Shown here: piece after piece, positions 10,020-19,016 of the stretch | Layout: each line of letters begins with the position of its first letter | How positions within the stretch are numbered: the first letter of the stretch is position 1 | Source: Paeniglutamicibacter quisquiliarum | GTDB taxonomy: Bacteria > Actinomycetota > Actinomycetes > Actinomycetales > Micrococcaceae | Assembly: GCF_019084045.1 (NCBI RefSeq) | Contig: NZ_JAHRED010000001.1 | Coordinates: 1-64,000, forward strand | Reading direction: 5' to 3' | DNA: 64,000 nucleotides | Notes under the pieces: generated by a model | What the model was told of the DNA's origin: nothing | Database searches by the model: none | Seen by the model: only the letters and a program-made list of their open reading frames with translations | Translations under genes and position numbers: made by a program

Positions 10020-12227
10020 GTGACAGCTTCAACCGGTTCCGTCCCGCCCCGAACACCGCACAGGCCCCAAGCCGCGGAGGCTCCGCGGGAAAATGCCAAC
10101 GGTTCGTCGATGGGCTTTCGGGCCGACATCCAGGGGCTGCGTGCCATCGCCGTGCTGATGGTGATCATCCACCACCTGCGCCCCGGCGCGCTAAGCGGCG
10201 GATTCATTGGCGTGGACATGTTCTTCGTGATCTCTGGGTACCTGATCACCGCGCACCTTTTCCGGGAAATGCGCACCACCGGCACCATCAAGCTCGCAAC
10301 CTTCTGGTCCCGGCGCATCCGGCGGCTGCTGCCCCTTGCCTTCACCGTGCTGCTGGCCAGCACGGGACTGGTCCTCGCCTTCATCCCCGCCACCGAGCAC
10401 GGCACCATGTTCAAGCACATTGCCGCCGCCGGGTTCTACGTGGAGAACTGGGCGCTGGTCGCCGACGCCACCGACTACTCGGCCGCCGGGCAGATGGCCA
10501 CCGTGGTGCAGCACTACTGGTCACTCTCGGTGGAGGAACAGTTCTACCTCGCCTGGCCGCTGCTGATCCTGGGCGCCGCATTCGCGGCCGGCAAATTGTT
10601 TCCCCGGTGGGGCAGGCGCCTCGGCGCTGGACGGCACGACGTCGCCGGCACCGGCGTCCACCGGCTCTTCCTGGCCACCATCGGCGCAATCACCGTGCTC
10701 TCCTTCGCCTACGGGCTCTGGGTCACCGCGGCCAGCCCGCAGGCGGCCTACTTCGACACCGCCGGACGCGCCTGGCAATTTGCCGCCGGCGGCCTGGTGG
10801 CCCTGTGGTGCGTGAACCGCGGCATCGGCGGGATCGGCGGTGCGCTGTTGGGGTGGGGCGGCGTCGCCACCCTGCTGGCCGGCGCGCTGCTGATCCCCAC
10901 CGAGACCCGCTTCCCCGGCACCATGGCACTGGTCCCGGTGCTCGGCACAGCCGCGGTGCTCGCCGCCGCCGGCACCGGGCGGCCGGGGCTGCGCTGGTTC
11001 TCACATGCCACCTGGCTCTCCATCCGCCCGGTGCGCCGGGTCGGGGACGTGAGCTACGGCGCCTACCTGTGGCATTGGCCGCTGATCATCGTCGCCCCGT
11101 TCGTGCTGCACGCCGAACCGAAGTGGTACCACGAGGCAGGCATCCTGGCCTTGACCCTGGTTCTGGCCTGGATCTCCAAGTTGCTGATCGAGGACCCCTT
11201 CCGCTTCGGGGCGGTGCTCAGGCCGGTGCGCAATTCCCTGGTCTTTGCGCTGGCCGGAATGCTGGTGCTTGCGGGGGTTTCGTGGGCAGGCACCGCCGCC
11301 TCGGCGCAGAGCGCGAACCTGCCGCGGCTGGCGGCCTCCGACCCCTGCTACGGCGCCGGCACCCTCGCCAACCCCGCCGACTGCCTGCCCGTTGCCTCCG
11401 ACTTCGCCCCGTACCCCTCGGCGGTCGCCGTCTCCCAGCAGGTGCGCGCCCCGTTGTTCCCGGGCTGCGAGACCGACACGCTGCAGGTGGGAGAGTCCAG
11501 CTGCAGGCTGGGAAACACCTCCAACCCGAAGCTGCGCGTTGCGGTGGTGGGGGACTCGCACGCCTCCGCCTGGTTGCCTGCCCTGGTGGAAATCGCCAAC
11601 GCCCGCGACTGGGAGCTGGTCACCCACATCCGCTCCGGCTGCTCGCCTTCCCTCGCCGCGCTCAAGGGCTCCGAAAAGCTCAGCGGCACCGCCGAACGCC
11701 TGTGCACCGAATCGGTGCGCGCCCTGGGCCCGAGGCTTGCGGCGGATCCGGACCTGGACGCGGTCATCGTTGCGGCCCAGGGCAACAAGCGGTCCTGGGT
11801 TTCCTCCCCGGGCTACGAATTCACCGACCCGGCCACCGAGGGCTTCACCAGCCTGTGGCAATCCTGGATCGATGCCGGCAAGTCCGTCGCGGTGATCCAC
11901 GAGGTGCCGCGCCTGGGCAACACGAACGTGCCAACCTGCGTGGCCTCGAACCCCGGGGACCCGCTGGCCTGCTCGGTGAGCCGCCAAAAGGGAATGTCGA
12001 TTCGGCAGAACCTGCAAAAGGCGTTGGACAGCGACACCGCCCCGAAGGGCATCGTGCGGGCGGACTTGACCGATTCCATCTGCTCCCAGGAAACCTGCTT
12101 CGCCGTCGTCGGCTCGTTGATCACCTATTACGACCAGTCGCACCTCTCCCACGACTATTCCCGTTCGCTGGCTCCCATGCTCGCGAGGGAACTGGACCGG
12201 GACGAGGCCTTCGCCCTCGGCAGGTAG
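10020..12227 (+). CDS. OafA-type membrane O-acyltransferase with SGNH domain
   Basis: A 735-residue acyltransferase-3 protein. The N-terminal half (about residues 30-420) holds roughly ten membrane segments and starts with the family block FRADIQGLRAIAVLMVIIHH. It contains the hallmark FFVISGYLI and later SYGAYLWHWPLI. The C-terminal part (about 480-735) is an extracytoplasmic SGNH hydrolase-like domain, with block I GDSHASAW and a C-terminal YDQSHLSH that supplies the Asp-His pair. Such fusions move acyl (usually acetyl) groups onto cell-surface polysaccharide or peptidoglycan. It stands alone, so the acceptor is unknown. Start GTG 10020 lacks a clear ribosome binding site; ATG 10110 (MGFRADIQG) is an alternative. 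Confidence 0.88.
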   Translation: MTASTGSVPPRTPHRPQAAEAPRENANGSSMGFRADIQGLRAIAVLMVIIHHLRPGALSGGFIGVDMFFVISGYLITAHLFREMRTTGTIKLATFWSRRIRRLLPLAFTVLLASTGLVLAFIPATEHGTMFKHIAAAGFYVENWALVADATDYSAAGQMATVVQHYWSLSVEEQFYLAWPLLILGAAFAAGKLFPRWGRRLGAGRHDVAGTGVHRLFLATIGAITVLSFAYGLWVTAASPQAAYFDTAGRAWQFAAGGLVALWCVNRGIGGIGGALLGWGGVATLLAGALLIPTETRFPGTMALVPVLGTAAVLAAAGTGRPGLRWFSHATWLSIRPVRRVGDVSYGAYLWHWPLIIVAPFVLHAEPKWYHEAGILALTLVLAWISKLLIEDPFRFGAVLRPVRNSLVFALAGMLVLAGVSWAGTAASAQSANLPRLAASDPCYGAGTLANPADCLPVASDFAPYPSAVAVSQQVRAPLFPGCETDTLQVGESSCRLGNTSNPKLRVAVVGDSHASAWLPALVEIANARDWELVTHIRSGCSPSLAALKGSEKLSGTAERLCTESVRALGPRLAADPDLDAVIVAAQGNKRSWVSSPGYEFTDPATEGFTSLWQSWIDAGKSVAVIHEVPRLGNTNVPTCVASNPGDPLACSVSRQKGMSIRQNLQKALDSDTAPKGIVRADLTDSICSQETCFAVVGSLITYYDQSHLSHDYSRSLAPMLARELDRDEAFALGR

Positions 12228-12336
12228 CGGCACCTTCCGGACACCGGCCGCGGCCTTCCGTCAAGCCGCGGACAGGTGAGAAAGCCAACGCGCGTGAGGG
12301 CCGGAATCGCCGGAATCGCCGCATAAGCTATTGCCC

Positions 12337-12993
12337 ATGCCTGCCTCCGTGAAAGCCCCCCGCCTGCCCGCCTTCAAGGAACCGGCCACCACCGGGTCCG
12401 GGGACCTGACCGGGCTGGAAACGGACGGTCGGGCCGAGGGCCTGCTCTTCGAATCAGACGACGCCGCAGGGGTGGACCTGGAGGACGCGGTCTTCACCGA
12501 ATGCATCTTCCGCGCGGTCTCCCTGCAGGGGGCGTCCATGGCCCGGGTGACGTTCGGGGACTGCCGCATCGAGGAGGTCAACGCCCCGGTGCTGGAGGCC
12601 CCCGACTCGGGCTGGTGGAACACCGCCGTGGTGGGCGGGCGCATCGGATCGGCCGAGCTCTACGGCTCCACCTTCCGCTCGGTCAAGTTCGAACGCGCCA
12701 AGCTCGGCTACCTGAACCTGCGCCGGGCGAAGATCAAGGACGTGGAATTCCGCGACGTGCACATCGAGGAGCTCGACGCCGGGGGAGCGAACCTGGAACG
12801 TGTCACCTTCATCGACTGCACCATCGACACCCTGGCGCTGAACGGCGCCAAGCTCAAGGACGTCGACTTGCGCGGGGCGCGCCTGCGCACGCTTTCGGGC
12901 ATCACCTCGCTCAAGGGCGCCACGGTGAGCTTCGAGCAGCTCCTGGACCTGGCCCCGATCCTTGCCAACGAACTGGGCCTGCGCGTCCAATGA
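12337..12993 (+). CDS. Pentapeptide-repeat protein
   Basis: A 218-residue soluble protein with runs of A(D/N)LXX-type five-residue repeats between about residues 35 and 195. Examples include AVFTECIFRAVSLQGASMAR and LNGAKLKDVDLRGARL. Such repeats fold as a right-handed quadrilateral beta-helix. Most relatives have no known role; a few (MfpA, Qnr) mimic DNA and protect gyrase. Nothing here establishes the Qnr function, and the usual strict repeat register is loose. Start ATG 12337 is preferred to TTG 12331; no good Shine-Dalgarno is visible. It is followed 60 bp later by a CPBP protease gene on the same strand. Confidence 0.8.
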   Translation: MPASVKAPRLPAFKEPATTGSGDLTGLETDGRAEGLLFESDDAAGVDLEDAVFTECIFRAVSLQGASMARVTFGDCRIEEVNAPVLEAPDSGWWNTAVVGGRIGSAELYGSTFRSVKFERAKLGYLNLRRAKIKDVEFRDVHIEELDAGGANLERVTFIDCTIDTLALNGAKLKDVDLRGARLRTLSGITSLKGATVSFEQLLDLAPILANELGLRVQ

Positions 12994-13053
12994 GCCCGGC
13001 GGGCCGCGGGGACGAGGCACCGGAACCGCGCAACGATCGGTAGGGTGGAAACC

Positions 13054-13818
13054 ATGCACCAACACCCCGTTCCCTACCCGTACGCCCCGCCGCCCCGCAG
13101 GCGGCAACCGGTCTTCGACGCCGGGCCCATGCGGCGCGGGGACGTGGTGGTGCTGGGGACCTACCTGGTGCTGTTCATCCTGGGCGCCGGCGGCCTGCTG
13201 ACGCTGGTCCCCGGGTTCGTCGAGGCCTTCAAGAACCATGACTCGGCGCAATTCGGCGTGAACCTCATCATCTACGTGGTGGTGTTCACCGGGGCCATCA
13301 TCATGGGCTTCGAGGCACTGCGGGCCTCCTTCGCCACGTTCAGGTACCACCCGTGGGCCAAGGCCCTGATGGTCCCGGGCGGCTGGCTGGGGTCGCTGAT
13401 CGTCAGCGCCGCCGTCCTGGTTTCCATGGGGAACCCGGTCAAGAGCGAAAACCAGCTGGCCATCGAGGGCATGACCCGATCGGTGCCGTTCCTGACGATG
13501 TTCGTGGTCACCGTGATCCTGGGACCCTTCGTCGAGGAATACGTCTTCCGCCACCTGCTTATCGGCAAGCTCAGCCGCCGGCTCAACGTCTGGGTCTGCG
13601 TGGCGATCTCGGTGGTGCTCTTCACCTCCCTGCACTTCGTCGGCGCCGGGTCCTTCGACCTGACCAGCGCGATCCCCTATACGACGCTGGGGATCATGAT
13701 GTCCCTGGCCTACGTGCTCACGGGCAAGTCGCTGGCGTACTCCTATGTCCTGCACGTCTTCAACAACGCGGTGGCGCTGATCCTGTCCTACACGCTGCTG
13801 CCGCTGTTCCAGCAGTAG
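13054..13818 (+). CDS. CPBP family intramembrane metalloprotease
   Basis: A 254-residue polytopic membrane protein of the CAAX-prenyl-endopeptidase/bacteriocin-processing (CPBP, ABI) family. The diagnostic motifs are intact: EExxxR (E161-E162 to R166 in EEYVFR), FxxxH (F190 to H194) and HxxxN (H234 to N238). About seven membrane segments follow a proline-rich cytoplasmic N-tail (PYPYAPPPRRRQP). Relatives process peptides, confer bacteriocin self-immunity or act in stress signalling; the substrate is unknown. Start ATG 13054 lies behind GGGTGG; a GTG nine bases upstream is also in frame. The next gene begins 26 bp after its stop, so the two are probably co-transcribed. Confidence 0.85.
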   Translation: MHQHPVPYPYAPPPRRRQPVFDAGPMRRGDVVVLGTYLVLFILGAGGLLTLVPGFVEAFKNHDSAQFGVNLIIYVVVFTGAIIMGFEALRASFATFRYHPWAKALMVPGGWLGSLIVSAAVLVSMGNPVKSENQLAIEGMTRSVPFLTMFVVTVILGPFVEEYVFRHLLIGKLSRRLNVWVCVAISVVLFTSLHFVGAGSFDLTSAIPYTTLGIMMSLAYVLTGKSLAYSYVLHVFNNAVALILSYTLLPLFQQ

Positions 13819-13844
13819 ACATCGAACGAAAGACCGCCGCACAC

Positions 13845-15065
13845 GTGAGTAGCGTTCCCGAAGATTCCGCGTCCTGGCGCGGCCACGCCCATGGCAGCGC
13901 CGGCTACCGCAAGATGATCCTGGCGCTGTTCGCCGCCGGGGTCGCAACCTTCTCGCAGCTGTACTCGGTGCAGGGTGTGCTGCCGGAACTGGCCCGCGAC
14001 CTGTCGGTGACCGAGGCCGATGCGGCGCTGGCGGTCTCCGCGGCGACGTTGGGCCTGGCCTGCTCGGTGCTCTTCTGGTCGCTGCTCGCGGACCGCCTGG
14101 GACGGCTGCGCGCCATGACCTTCGCGGTGCTGGCCGCCGTGGCGCTGGGGCTGGCGGTCCCGTTTTCCCCGGGCTTCGAGTGGCTGCTGGCCCTGCGCTT
14201 CATCGAGGGGCTGGCCCTGGGCGGGATCCCCGCGGTCGCGCTGGCGTACCTGTCCGAGGAGGTCTCGCCGCTGCATTCGGCGGTTGCCGCCGGGACGTAC
14301 ATTTCCGGGACCACCCTGGGCGGGCTTGCCGGGCGGCTGGTCGCCGGGCCGCTGAGCGAATTCGTCTCCTGGCGCCTGGGCACCCTGGTGGTCTCGGTGA
14401 TGGCCGCCGTCGCCGCCGGCGTGTTCATCGCGGTGGCGCCCAAGCCGCGCGGATTCACCCCGGTGCCCTGGCGCAGCCCGAACCGCATCCCCCTGTGGAA
14501 AAAGCTGTGGATGAACCTGCGCAAGGGCCCGCTGCTGGTGCTCTATGCGCAGGGCTTCCTGCTCATGGGCGGCTTCGTGGCCGTCTACAACTACCTGGGA
14601 TTCCGGCTTGAGGCCCCGCCCTTCCTGATCCCCGCCTCGCTGGCCTCGCTGGTGTTCGTCGCGTACCTGTCGGGAACCTGGTCATCGCGCCGATCCGGGG
14701 CGCTGGTGGCGCGCTTCGGGCGGCTGCCGGTGCTGCTGGGCTCCATCGGGCTGATGGCCGCCGGGCTCGCGGTGACGCTGGCCGATTTCCTGCCGACCAT
14801 CGTCGCGGGGCTGCTGGTGTTCACCGCCGGGTTCTTTGCAGCCCACTCGGTGGCCAGCGGCTGGATCCCGATGCTGGGCGTGGGGGGACGGGCGCAGGCC
14901 GCCAGCCTCTACAACCTGGCCTACTATTCCGGGTCCTCGCTCTTCGGCTGGGCCATCGGCCTGGCGTTCAATGCTGCCAACTGGCCGGGGTTGGTGGTCT
15001 CGGTGGTGTCCCTGCTGGTGCTGGCGGCGCTGCTTGCACTGGCCGGGTTGCGCCGAAGCCCCTAG
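13845..15065 (+). CDS. MFS exporter, YnfM/arabinose-efflux-like
   Basis: A 406-residue major facilitator protein with 12 predicted membrane segments. The N-terminal block TFSQLYSVQGVLPELARDL and the loop 2-3 motif FWSLLADRLGRLRAM are characteristic of YnfM-like efflux proteins. It should export small molecules by proton antiport; the substrate is unknown. The open frame runs far upstream into the protease gene. The start is set at GTG 13845 (VSSVPEDSASW), just after the protease stop, with only a weak GAAAG upstream. ATG 13914 is a less likely start because it would leave almost nothing ahead of the first membrane segment. Confidence 0.82.
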   Translation: MSSVPEDSASWRGHAHGSAGYRKMILALFAAGVATFSQLYSVQGVLPELARDLSVTEADAALAVSAATLGLACSVLFWSLLADRLGRLRAMTFAVLAAVALGLAVPFSPGFEWLLALRFIEGLALGGIPAVALAYLSEEVSPLHSAVAAGTYISGTTLGGLAGRLVAGPLSEFVSWRLGTLVVSVMAAVAAGVFIAVAPKPRGFTPVPWRSPNRIPLWKKLWMNLRKGPLLVLYAQGFLLMGGFVAVYNYLGFRLEAPPFLIPASLASLVFVAYLSGTWSSRRSGALVARFGRLPVLLGSIGLMAAGLAVTLADFLPTIVAGLLVFTAGFFAAHSVASGWIPMLGVGGRAQAASLYNLAYYSGSSLFGWAIGLAFNAANWPGLVVSVVSLLVLAALLALAGLRRSP

Positions 15066-15214
15066 GCTTGCGGGGAAAACTGGCCCGAGGACGGGTTTTC
15101 CCCGGCGCGTCCGTGCAAATCGTGATGGCCCCGGCGTCGCCACCCGTTATGCTGAAGAAGTTCTCTCTATACCCATATTGAGAAGTAACAACGAAGAGAT
15201 TGGAAGTGGACCAC

Positions 15215-15298
15215 ATGCGTGGAAGCAACCTTGTTTGGACAATCGTAGGCGTTCTCGTCGCCGTTGCCTTGGTAATCTGGATCGCTTCTGCGATCTAG
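15215..15298 (+). CDS. 27-residue single-span membrane peptide
   Basis: A short gene reading MRGSNLVWTIVGVLVAVALV followed by IWIASAI and a stop at 15296-15298. ATG 15215 has GGAAGTGGA 5 nt upstream. The peptide is one hydrophobic helix of about 21 residues with a positive N-terminus, so it probably spans the membrane with its N-terminus inside. A perfect terminator hairpin begins 22 bp after the stop, which supports an independent expressed unit. No partner is evident. Function is unknown; such peptides often bind and tune larger membrane proteins, and the flanking genes are membrane exporters. Confidence 0.65.
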   Translation: MRGSNLVWTIVGVLVAVALVIWIASAI

Positions 15299-15320
15299 GG
15301 CATCGTCTCTGAGTAGTTAA

Positions 15321-15356
15321 CAGCAAGTCCCGTCCAGCAATGGACGGGACTTGCTG
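15321..15356 (+). terminator. Terminator hairpin after the small membrane peptide
   Basis: A perfect 16-bp stem (15321-15336 with 15341-15356) is closed by the stable tetraloop GCAA. There is no U-tract, as is common in actinobacteria. Confidence 0.8.
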
Positions 15357-15443
15357 CATGTGGGCCGAAGCGCCCGGGCGGTGCCCGCCGTTGGCGCGAT
15401 TCCCCCGAATTTCGGACAACACCCTGCCCGGTAGGCTGGTGGG

Positions 15444-16799
15444 GTGAAAGAAGCAGGCAGGAAACAGGTCGTCACCCCCGATGCCTCCCGCGGGCTGGGT
15501 CGAACCATCCTGGCGCTGGCGGTTCCCGCGCTGGGCGCTCTCATCGCGGAGCCGCTCTTCCTGCTGGCCGACATGGCCATCGTCGGGCACCTCGGCATCA
15601 ACGAACTTGCCGGTGCGGGGCTGGGGACCACGGTCCTGCAGACCGCGGTGGGACTCATGGTCTTCCTGGCATACTCCACCACCCCCGCCGTCGCCCGGGC
15701 CATCGGCGCCGGCGACCTCGGGCGGGCCATGGCCGCCGGGCGCGACGGGATCTGGCTTGCCGTCGGCCTGGGTCTGGTCCTGGGCCTGGTCGGGTTCTTC
15801 GGTGCACCCATGCTGGCGGCCGCCATGGGAGCCGAGGGCGAGGTGCTCCGGTTCGCGGTGGACTACATCCAATATTCCACCTTCGGCATCCCCGCGATGC
15901 TGCTGGTGCTCGCCGCGACCGGGGTGCTGCGCGGCATGCAGGACACCAAGACCCCGCTCTACGTGGCGGGGATCGGCTTTGCCGCCAATATCGTGCTCAA
16001 CCTCATCCTGGTCTACCCGCTGGGCATGTCCGTTGCGGGTGCCGCGCTGGGCACCTCGATCGCGCAGTGGGGGATGGCCACGGTGTATCTGTGGATGCTT
16101 ATCCCGCGGATCCGCAAGGCCGGACAGTCGCTGGCGCCGCACCCGCGCGGGGTGCTGGGCACCGGGCAAGTCGGATCCTGGCTGATGCTGCGCACGCTGT
16201 CGCTGCGCCTGGCCTTGCTTGCCACGGTCTGGGTGGCCACCGGACAGGGTGCGCTCACGCTCGCCGCCCACCAGCTGGTCTTCACCATCTTCACTTTCAT
16301 GGCCTTCGCGCTGGATGCGCTGGCCATTGCCGCGCAGGCACTGATCGGCAAGGAGCTGGGGGCCGGCAATGCGGCGCGGGCCAACCTGCTGACCAGGACC
16401 ATGTGCCGCTGGGGCCTGTACTTCGGCGTGGCAACCGGCGTGCTGCTGGCGGCCATCGCCCCCTTTGTCGGGGCGCTGTTCACCACGGACGACTCGGTGC
16501 GGCAGGCGACCATGGTCGGGGTCTGGATCCTCGCCGCGTCCCAGCCGGTCTGCGGGCTCGTGTTCGTGCTGGACGGGGTGCTCATCGGTGCCGGGGACGC
16601 GCGCTACCTGGCGGTCGCCGGCGTCCTCACGCTGCTGGTCTACCTGCCGCTGCTCTTCATCGTCACGCTCTTCGAGCACGCCGGCGTCTCGGCCGTCGCC
16701 TGGATCTGGGTGGCTTTCGGGCTGGGCTTCATGCTTGCCCGCGCCGCGACGCTCACGTGGCGGGTGCGCAACGACAAGTGGATGCGCCTGGGAGCCTGA
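15444..16799 (+). CDS. MATE family efflux transporter, DinF-like
   Basis: A 451-residue multidrug and toxic compound extrusion protein with 12 membrane segments arranged as two six-helix halves. It begins LGRTILALAVPALGALIAEP and has the DinF-type segment HLGINELAGAGLGTTV, followed in the second half by AAHQLVFTIFTFMAFALDAL. It should export cationic compounds in exchange for protons or sodium. Start GTG 15444 sits right after GGTGGG. It is probably monocistronic, and the FCD-type GntR gene downstream is convergent with it by only 13 bp. Substrate unknown. Confidence 0.87.
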   Translation: MKEAGRKQVVTPDASRGLGRTILALAVPALGALIAEPLFLLADMAIVGHLGINELAGAGLGTTVLQTAVGLMVFLAYSTTPAVARAIGAGDLGRAMAAGRDGIWLAVGLGLVLGLVGFFGAPMLAAAMGAEGEVLRFAVDYIQYSTFGIPAMLLVLAATGVLRGMQDTKTPLYVAGIGFAANIVLNLILVYPLGMSVAGAALGTSIAQWGMATVYLWMLIPRIRKAGQSLAPHPRGVLGTGQVGSWLMLRTLSLRLALLATVWVATGQGALTLAAHQLVFTIFTFMAFALDALAIAAQALIGKELGAGNAARANLLTRTMCRWGLYFGVATGVLLAAIAPFVGALFTTDDSVRQATMVGVWILAASQPVCGLVFVLDGVLIGAGDARYLAVAGVLTLLVYLPLLFIVTLFEHAGVSAVAWIWVAFGLGFMLARAATLTWRVRNDKWMRLGA

Positions 16800-16812
16800 G
16801 CCCCGGGGAAAC

Positions 16813-17472
16813 TCAGGCCCAAAGGCTTCCCGGGTCGGTGAACTGCTGGGCCATGGCGGTGCGGATGGAACGCAGGTGCACGCGCATGGCCTCCTCCGCC
16901 GCCCGCGCATCCGCCGCGGCGATCGCGGCGTAGATGGCCTCGTGCTCGGCAAGCTCGGTGGGGGCGCCCATGTAGTGCTGGAGCCCCGGAAGCACATGGT
17001 GGGCGCGGGCGGTCTCGTCGAAGCAGCGCCGCAGGGAATCGGCCAGGCGTGAATTGCGCGAGGCGTCAGCAATCGCCTGGTGGAAGTCCTGCGCCGCATT
17101 CATGGCCCCCAGCGGGTCGGCGGCGGAGAGCGTTGCCTGCGTGTCGAGCAGCTGGCGCAGTCGGACGGTGAGTTCCTGCGGCAGGAATCCGGCGGCGGCG
17201 GCCGCCGCGTGCGGTTCCAGGAGCATGCGCAGGTCAAGGGTTTCCTTCACGTCGTGCAGGCCCATTGTGCGCACCAGATAACCCTTCTTTGGCAGCACGG
17301 TGAGCAGGCCCTGGGAGGTCAGCAGGCGCAGCGCCTCGCGGACCGGGGTCTTGGAGACGGAGTACTCCTCGGCCAGGCGCGGCTCGACCACGATGCTGCC
17401 CGGGGCGATCTGTCCCGAGAGGATGGCAGCGCGCAATTGCACGACCAGGCGATCGGTGAGCGACGGACTCAT
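16813..17472 (-). CDS. GntR family regulator with FCD domain, LldR-like
   Basis: A 219-residue one-domain-plus-sensor repressor. The winged helix is at residues 1-70 (EEYSVSKTPVREALRLLTSQ, GYLVRT) and the all-helical FCD ligand domain at 75-210. The FCD domain shows metal-site-like residues in AQDFHQAI and ELAEHEAIYAAI. FCD proteins commonly sense lactate or other small organic acids. It is divergent from an MHS-family transporter and an LldD2-like dehydrogenase, so it probably represses them and is relieved by the imported hydroxy acid. Start ATG 17472 has GGGAGG just upstream. Confidence 0.85.
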   Translation of the reverse strand: MSPSLTDRLVVQLRAAILSGQIAPGSIVVEPRLAEEYSVSKTPVREALRLLTSQGLLTVLPKKGYLVRTMGLHDVKETLDLRMLLEPHAAAAAAGFLPQELTVRLRQLLDTQATLSAADPLGAMNAAQDFHQAIADASRNSRLADSLRRCFDETARAHHVLPGLQHYMGAPTELAEHEAIYAAIAAADARAAEEAMRVHLRSIRTAMAQQFTDPGSLWA

Positions 17473-17544
17473 CGGTGAACCTCCCTCGGGTCGGCGGGCG
17501 TCGGTGCCCGCGTCACATTGGGCCGGGTGCGTCCGTGGCCCTTG

Positions 17545-17580
17545 TGAAAGATACTACCTGCCTGTTAGAAATATCTTTCA
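17545..17580. promoter_or_regulatory. Inverted repeat in the gntR/lactate-locus divergent promoter
   Basis: TGAAAGATA (17545-17553) and TATCTTTCA (17572-17580) are perfect 9-bp inverted arms, 27 bp apart start to start. They sit in an AT-rich patch between the divergent start codons at 17472 and 17620. They are good candidates for paired half-sites of the GntR regulator or for a looped operator over the promoter. Confidence 0.5.
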
Positions 17581-17619
17581 GGGATTTTTCAACGAGTTCT
17601 AAACGGATGGGTGTCAACG

Positions 17620-18954
17620 ATGACCACTAACCCCGGGCTTCGCGCCGAGGAACAGCGTGCCGAGGACCAGCGTCTCACCCCGGCCGGGCGCCGGGCGGTC
17701 TTCGCCGCGGTGCTCGGCACGGTCATCGAATGGTACGACTATGCGCTTTACGGCGCGGCGGCAGGGCTGGTCATCGCCCCGCTCTTCTTCTCCGACGCGG
17801 TGTCCTCGGCCGCCGCCATGATGGCTTTTGCCACCTTCGCGGTGGGGTTCGTCGCCCGCCCGCTGGGCGGGGTCATCGTCGGGCACATCGGCGACAAGTA
17901 CGGCAGGCGCCCCGCCATGATGCTGACCATCATCCTGATGGGCGTGGCCACCGTCGGCGTGGGGCTCTTGCCCACCAGCGCTGCAATCGGTGCCGCCGCC
18001 CCACTGCTGCTGGTCATCCTGCGGCTGCTGCAGGGCTTCGGGGCCGGAGCCGAGCTGGCCGGGGCCATGACCCTGGTGGCCGAGTTCGCCCCGCCGAAGC
18101 GCCGCGGCTTCTACACCTCGCTGGTCCTCTCCACCCCGCCGGCCGGCATCGCGCTGGCGACCTTCGCCTTCTTCGCCGTTTCCTCGCTGGGCACCGAGGC
18201 GTTGCTGGGCTGGGCGTGGCGCATCCCGTTCCTCGTGTCCGCGGTGCTCTTCCTGTTGGCCCTGTACATCCGCAACCGCCTCGAGGAAACCCCGGAATAC
18301 TCGAGGGCCATCGAGAAGGCGGCGGCCGAGCGCACCAAGGCGCGCCTGCCGCTGCGCGACGTGCTGGCCCGCGACTGGCGCCAGGTGCTCATCGGGTTCT
18401 TCTCGATCACCGGCCACAATGCGATGAACTACATCCTGGCCGTCTATGCGCTCAGCCTCATGACCTCCCCGTTGGTGGGACTGGCCAAGTCCGACGCCCT
18501 GTTGGCGGTCACCCTCGGTTCCCTGGTCTCCGTCGCGCTGACCCCGGTGGGCGGCCGGCTCTCCGACAGGTTCGGCGCCGCAAAGGTGCTGCTTTTCGGT
18601 TCCGTCATGGGCGCGGCGCTGGCCTACCCGATCTTCGGGCTCCTCAGCGCCGGAAGCTTCGCCCTGGCCTTCACCGCGATCGCGCTGGGCTACGGGCTGG
18701 TCATCCCGGCCACCAGCGGCGCCCAGGGCGCATTCCTCACCAACCTCTTCCCGCCGCAGCGCCGGCTCAGCGGAATCGGCGTGGCCCGCGAGACCAACGG
18801 TGCTGTCGTCGCCGGGCTCAGCCCGCTCATTGCCGCCGCCCTGGTCAACGCCGCGGATGGCAGCACGCACCTGGCCGCCGGCTACCTGCTGGCCTGCTGC
18901 CTGCTCTCGGCGATCGCCGTCCTGCTTTCCCTGAGGGTTCCCGCCAACCACTGA
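17620..18954 (+). CDS. MHS-family carboxylate:proton symporter (MFS)
   Basis: A 444-residue major facilitator of the metabolite:H+ symporter family. The hallmark GTVIEWYDYALYGAAAGLVI opens the membrane domain. GHIGDKYGRRPAM in loop 2-3 and RLLQGFGAGAELAGAM are also typical of ShiA/KgtP/ProP relatives. The next gene, 62 bp downstream, is an FMN-dependent lactate-type dehydrogenase, and the divergent gene is an FCD regulator. Import of lactate or another 2-hydroxy acid is therefore likely, though inferred. ATG 17620 follows GGATGGG at a workable spacing; GTG 17611 is also in frame. Confidence 0.85.
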   Translation: MTTNPGLRAEEQRAEDQRLTPAGRRAVFAAVLGTVIEWYDYALYGAAAGLVIAPLFFSDAVSSAAAMMAFATFAVGFVARPLGGVIVGHIGDKYGRRPAMMLTIILMGVATVGVGLLPTSAAIGAAAPLLLVILRLLQGFGAGAELAGAMTLVAEFAPPKRRGFYTSLVLSTPPAGIALATFAFFAVSSLGTEALLGWAWRIPFLVSAVLFLLALYIRNRLEETPEYSRAIEKAAAERTKARLPLRDVLARDWRQVLIGFFSITGHNAMNYILAVYALSLMTSPLVGLAKSDALLAVTLGSLVSVALTPVGGRLSDRFGAAKVLLFGSVMGAALAYPIFGLLSAGSFALAFTAIALGYGLVIPATSGAQGAFLTNLFPPQRRLSGIGVARETNGAVVAGLSPLIAAALVNAADGSTHLAAGYLLACCLLSAIAVLLSLRVPANH

Positions 18955-19016
18955 GCTGCCCCCCTCGCACGCAGCATCCACCCACGCACGATCCACAGAA
19001 AGCCGGAAAACCCCAG

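Noticed and set aside
12300-12317. Tandem GCCGGAATC repeat before the pentapeptide-repeat gene
   Set aside because: Only two 9-bp copies with no symmetry or further occurrence; likely chance in GC-rich DNA.
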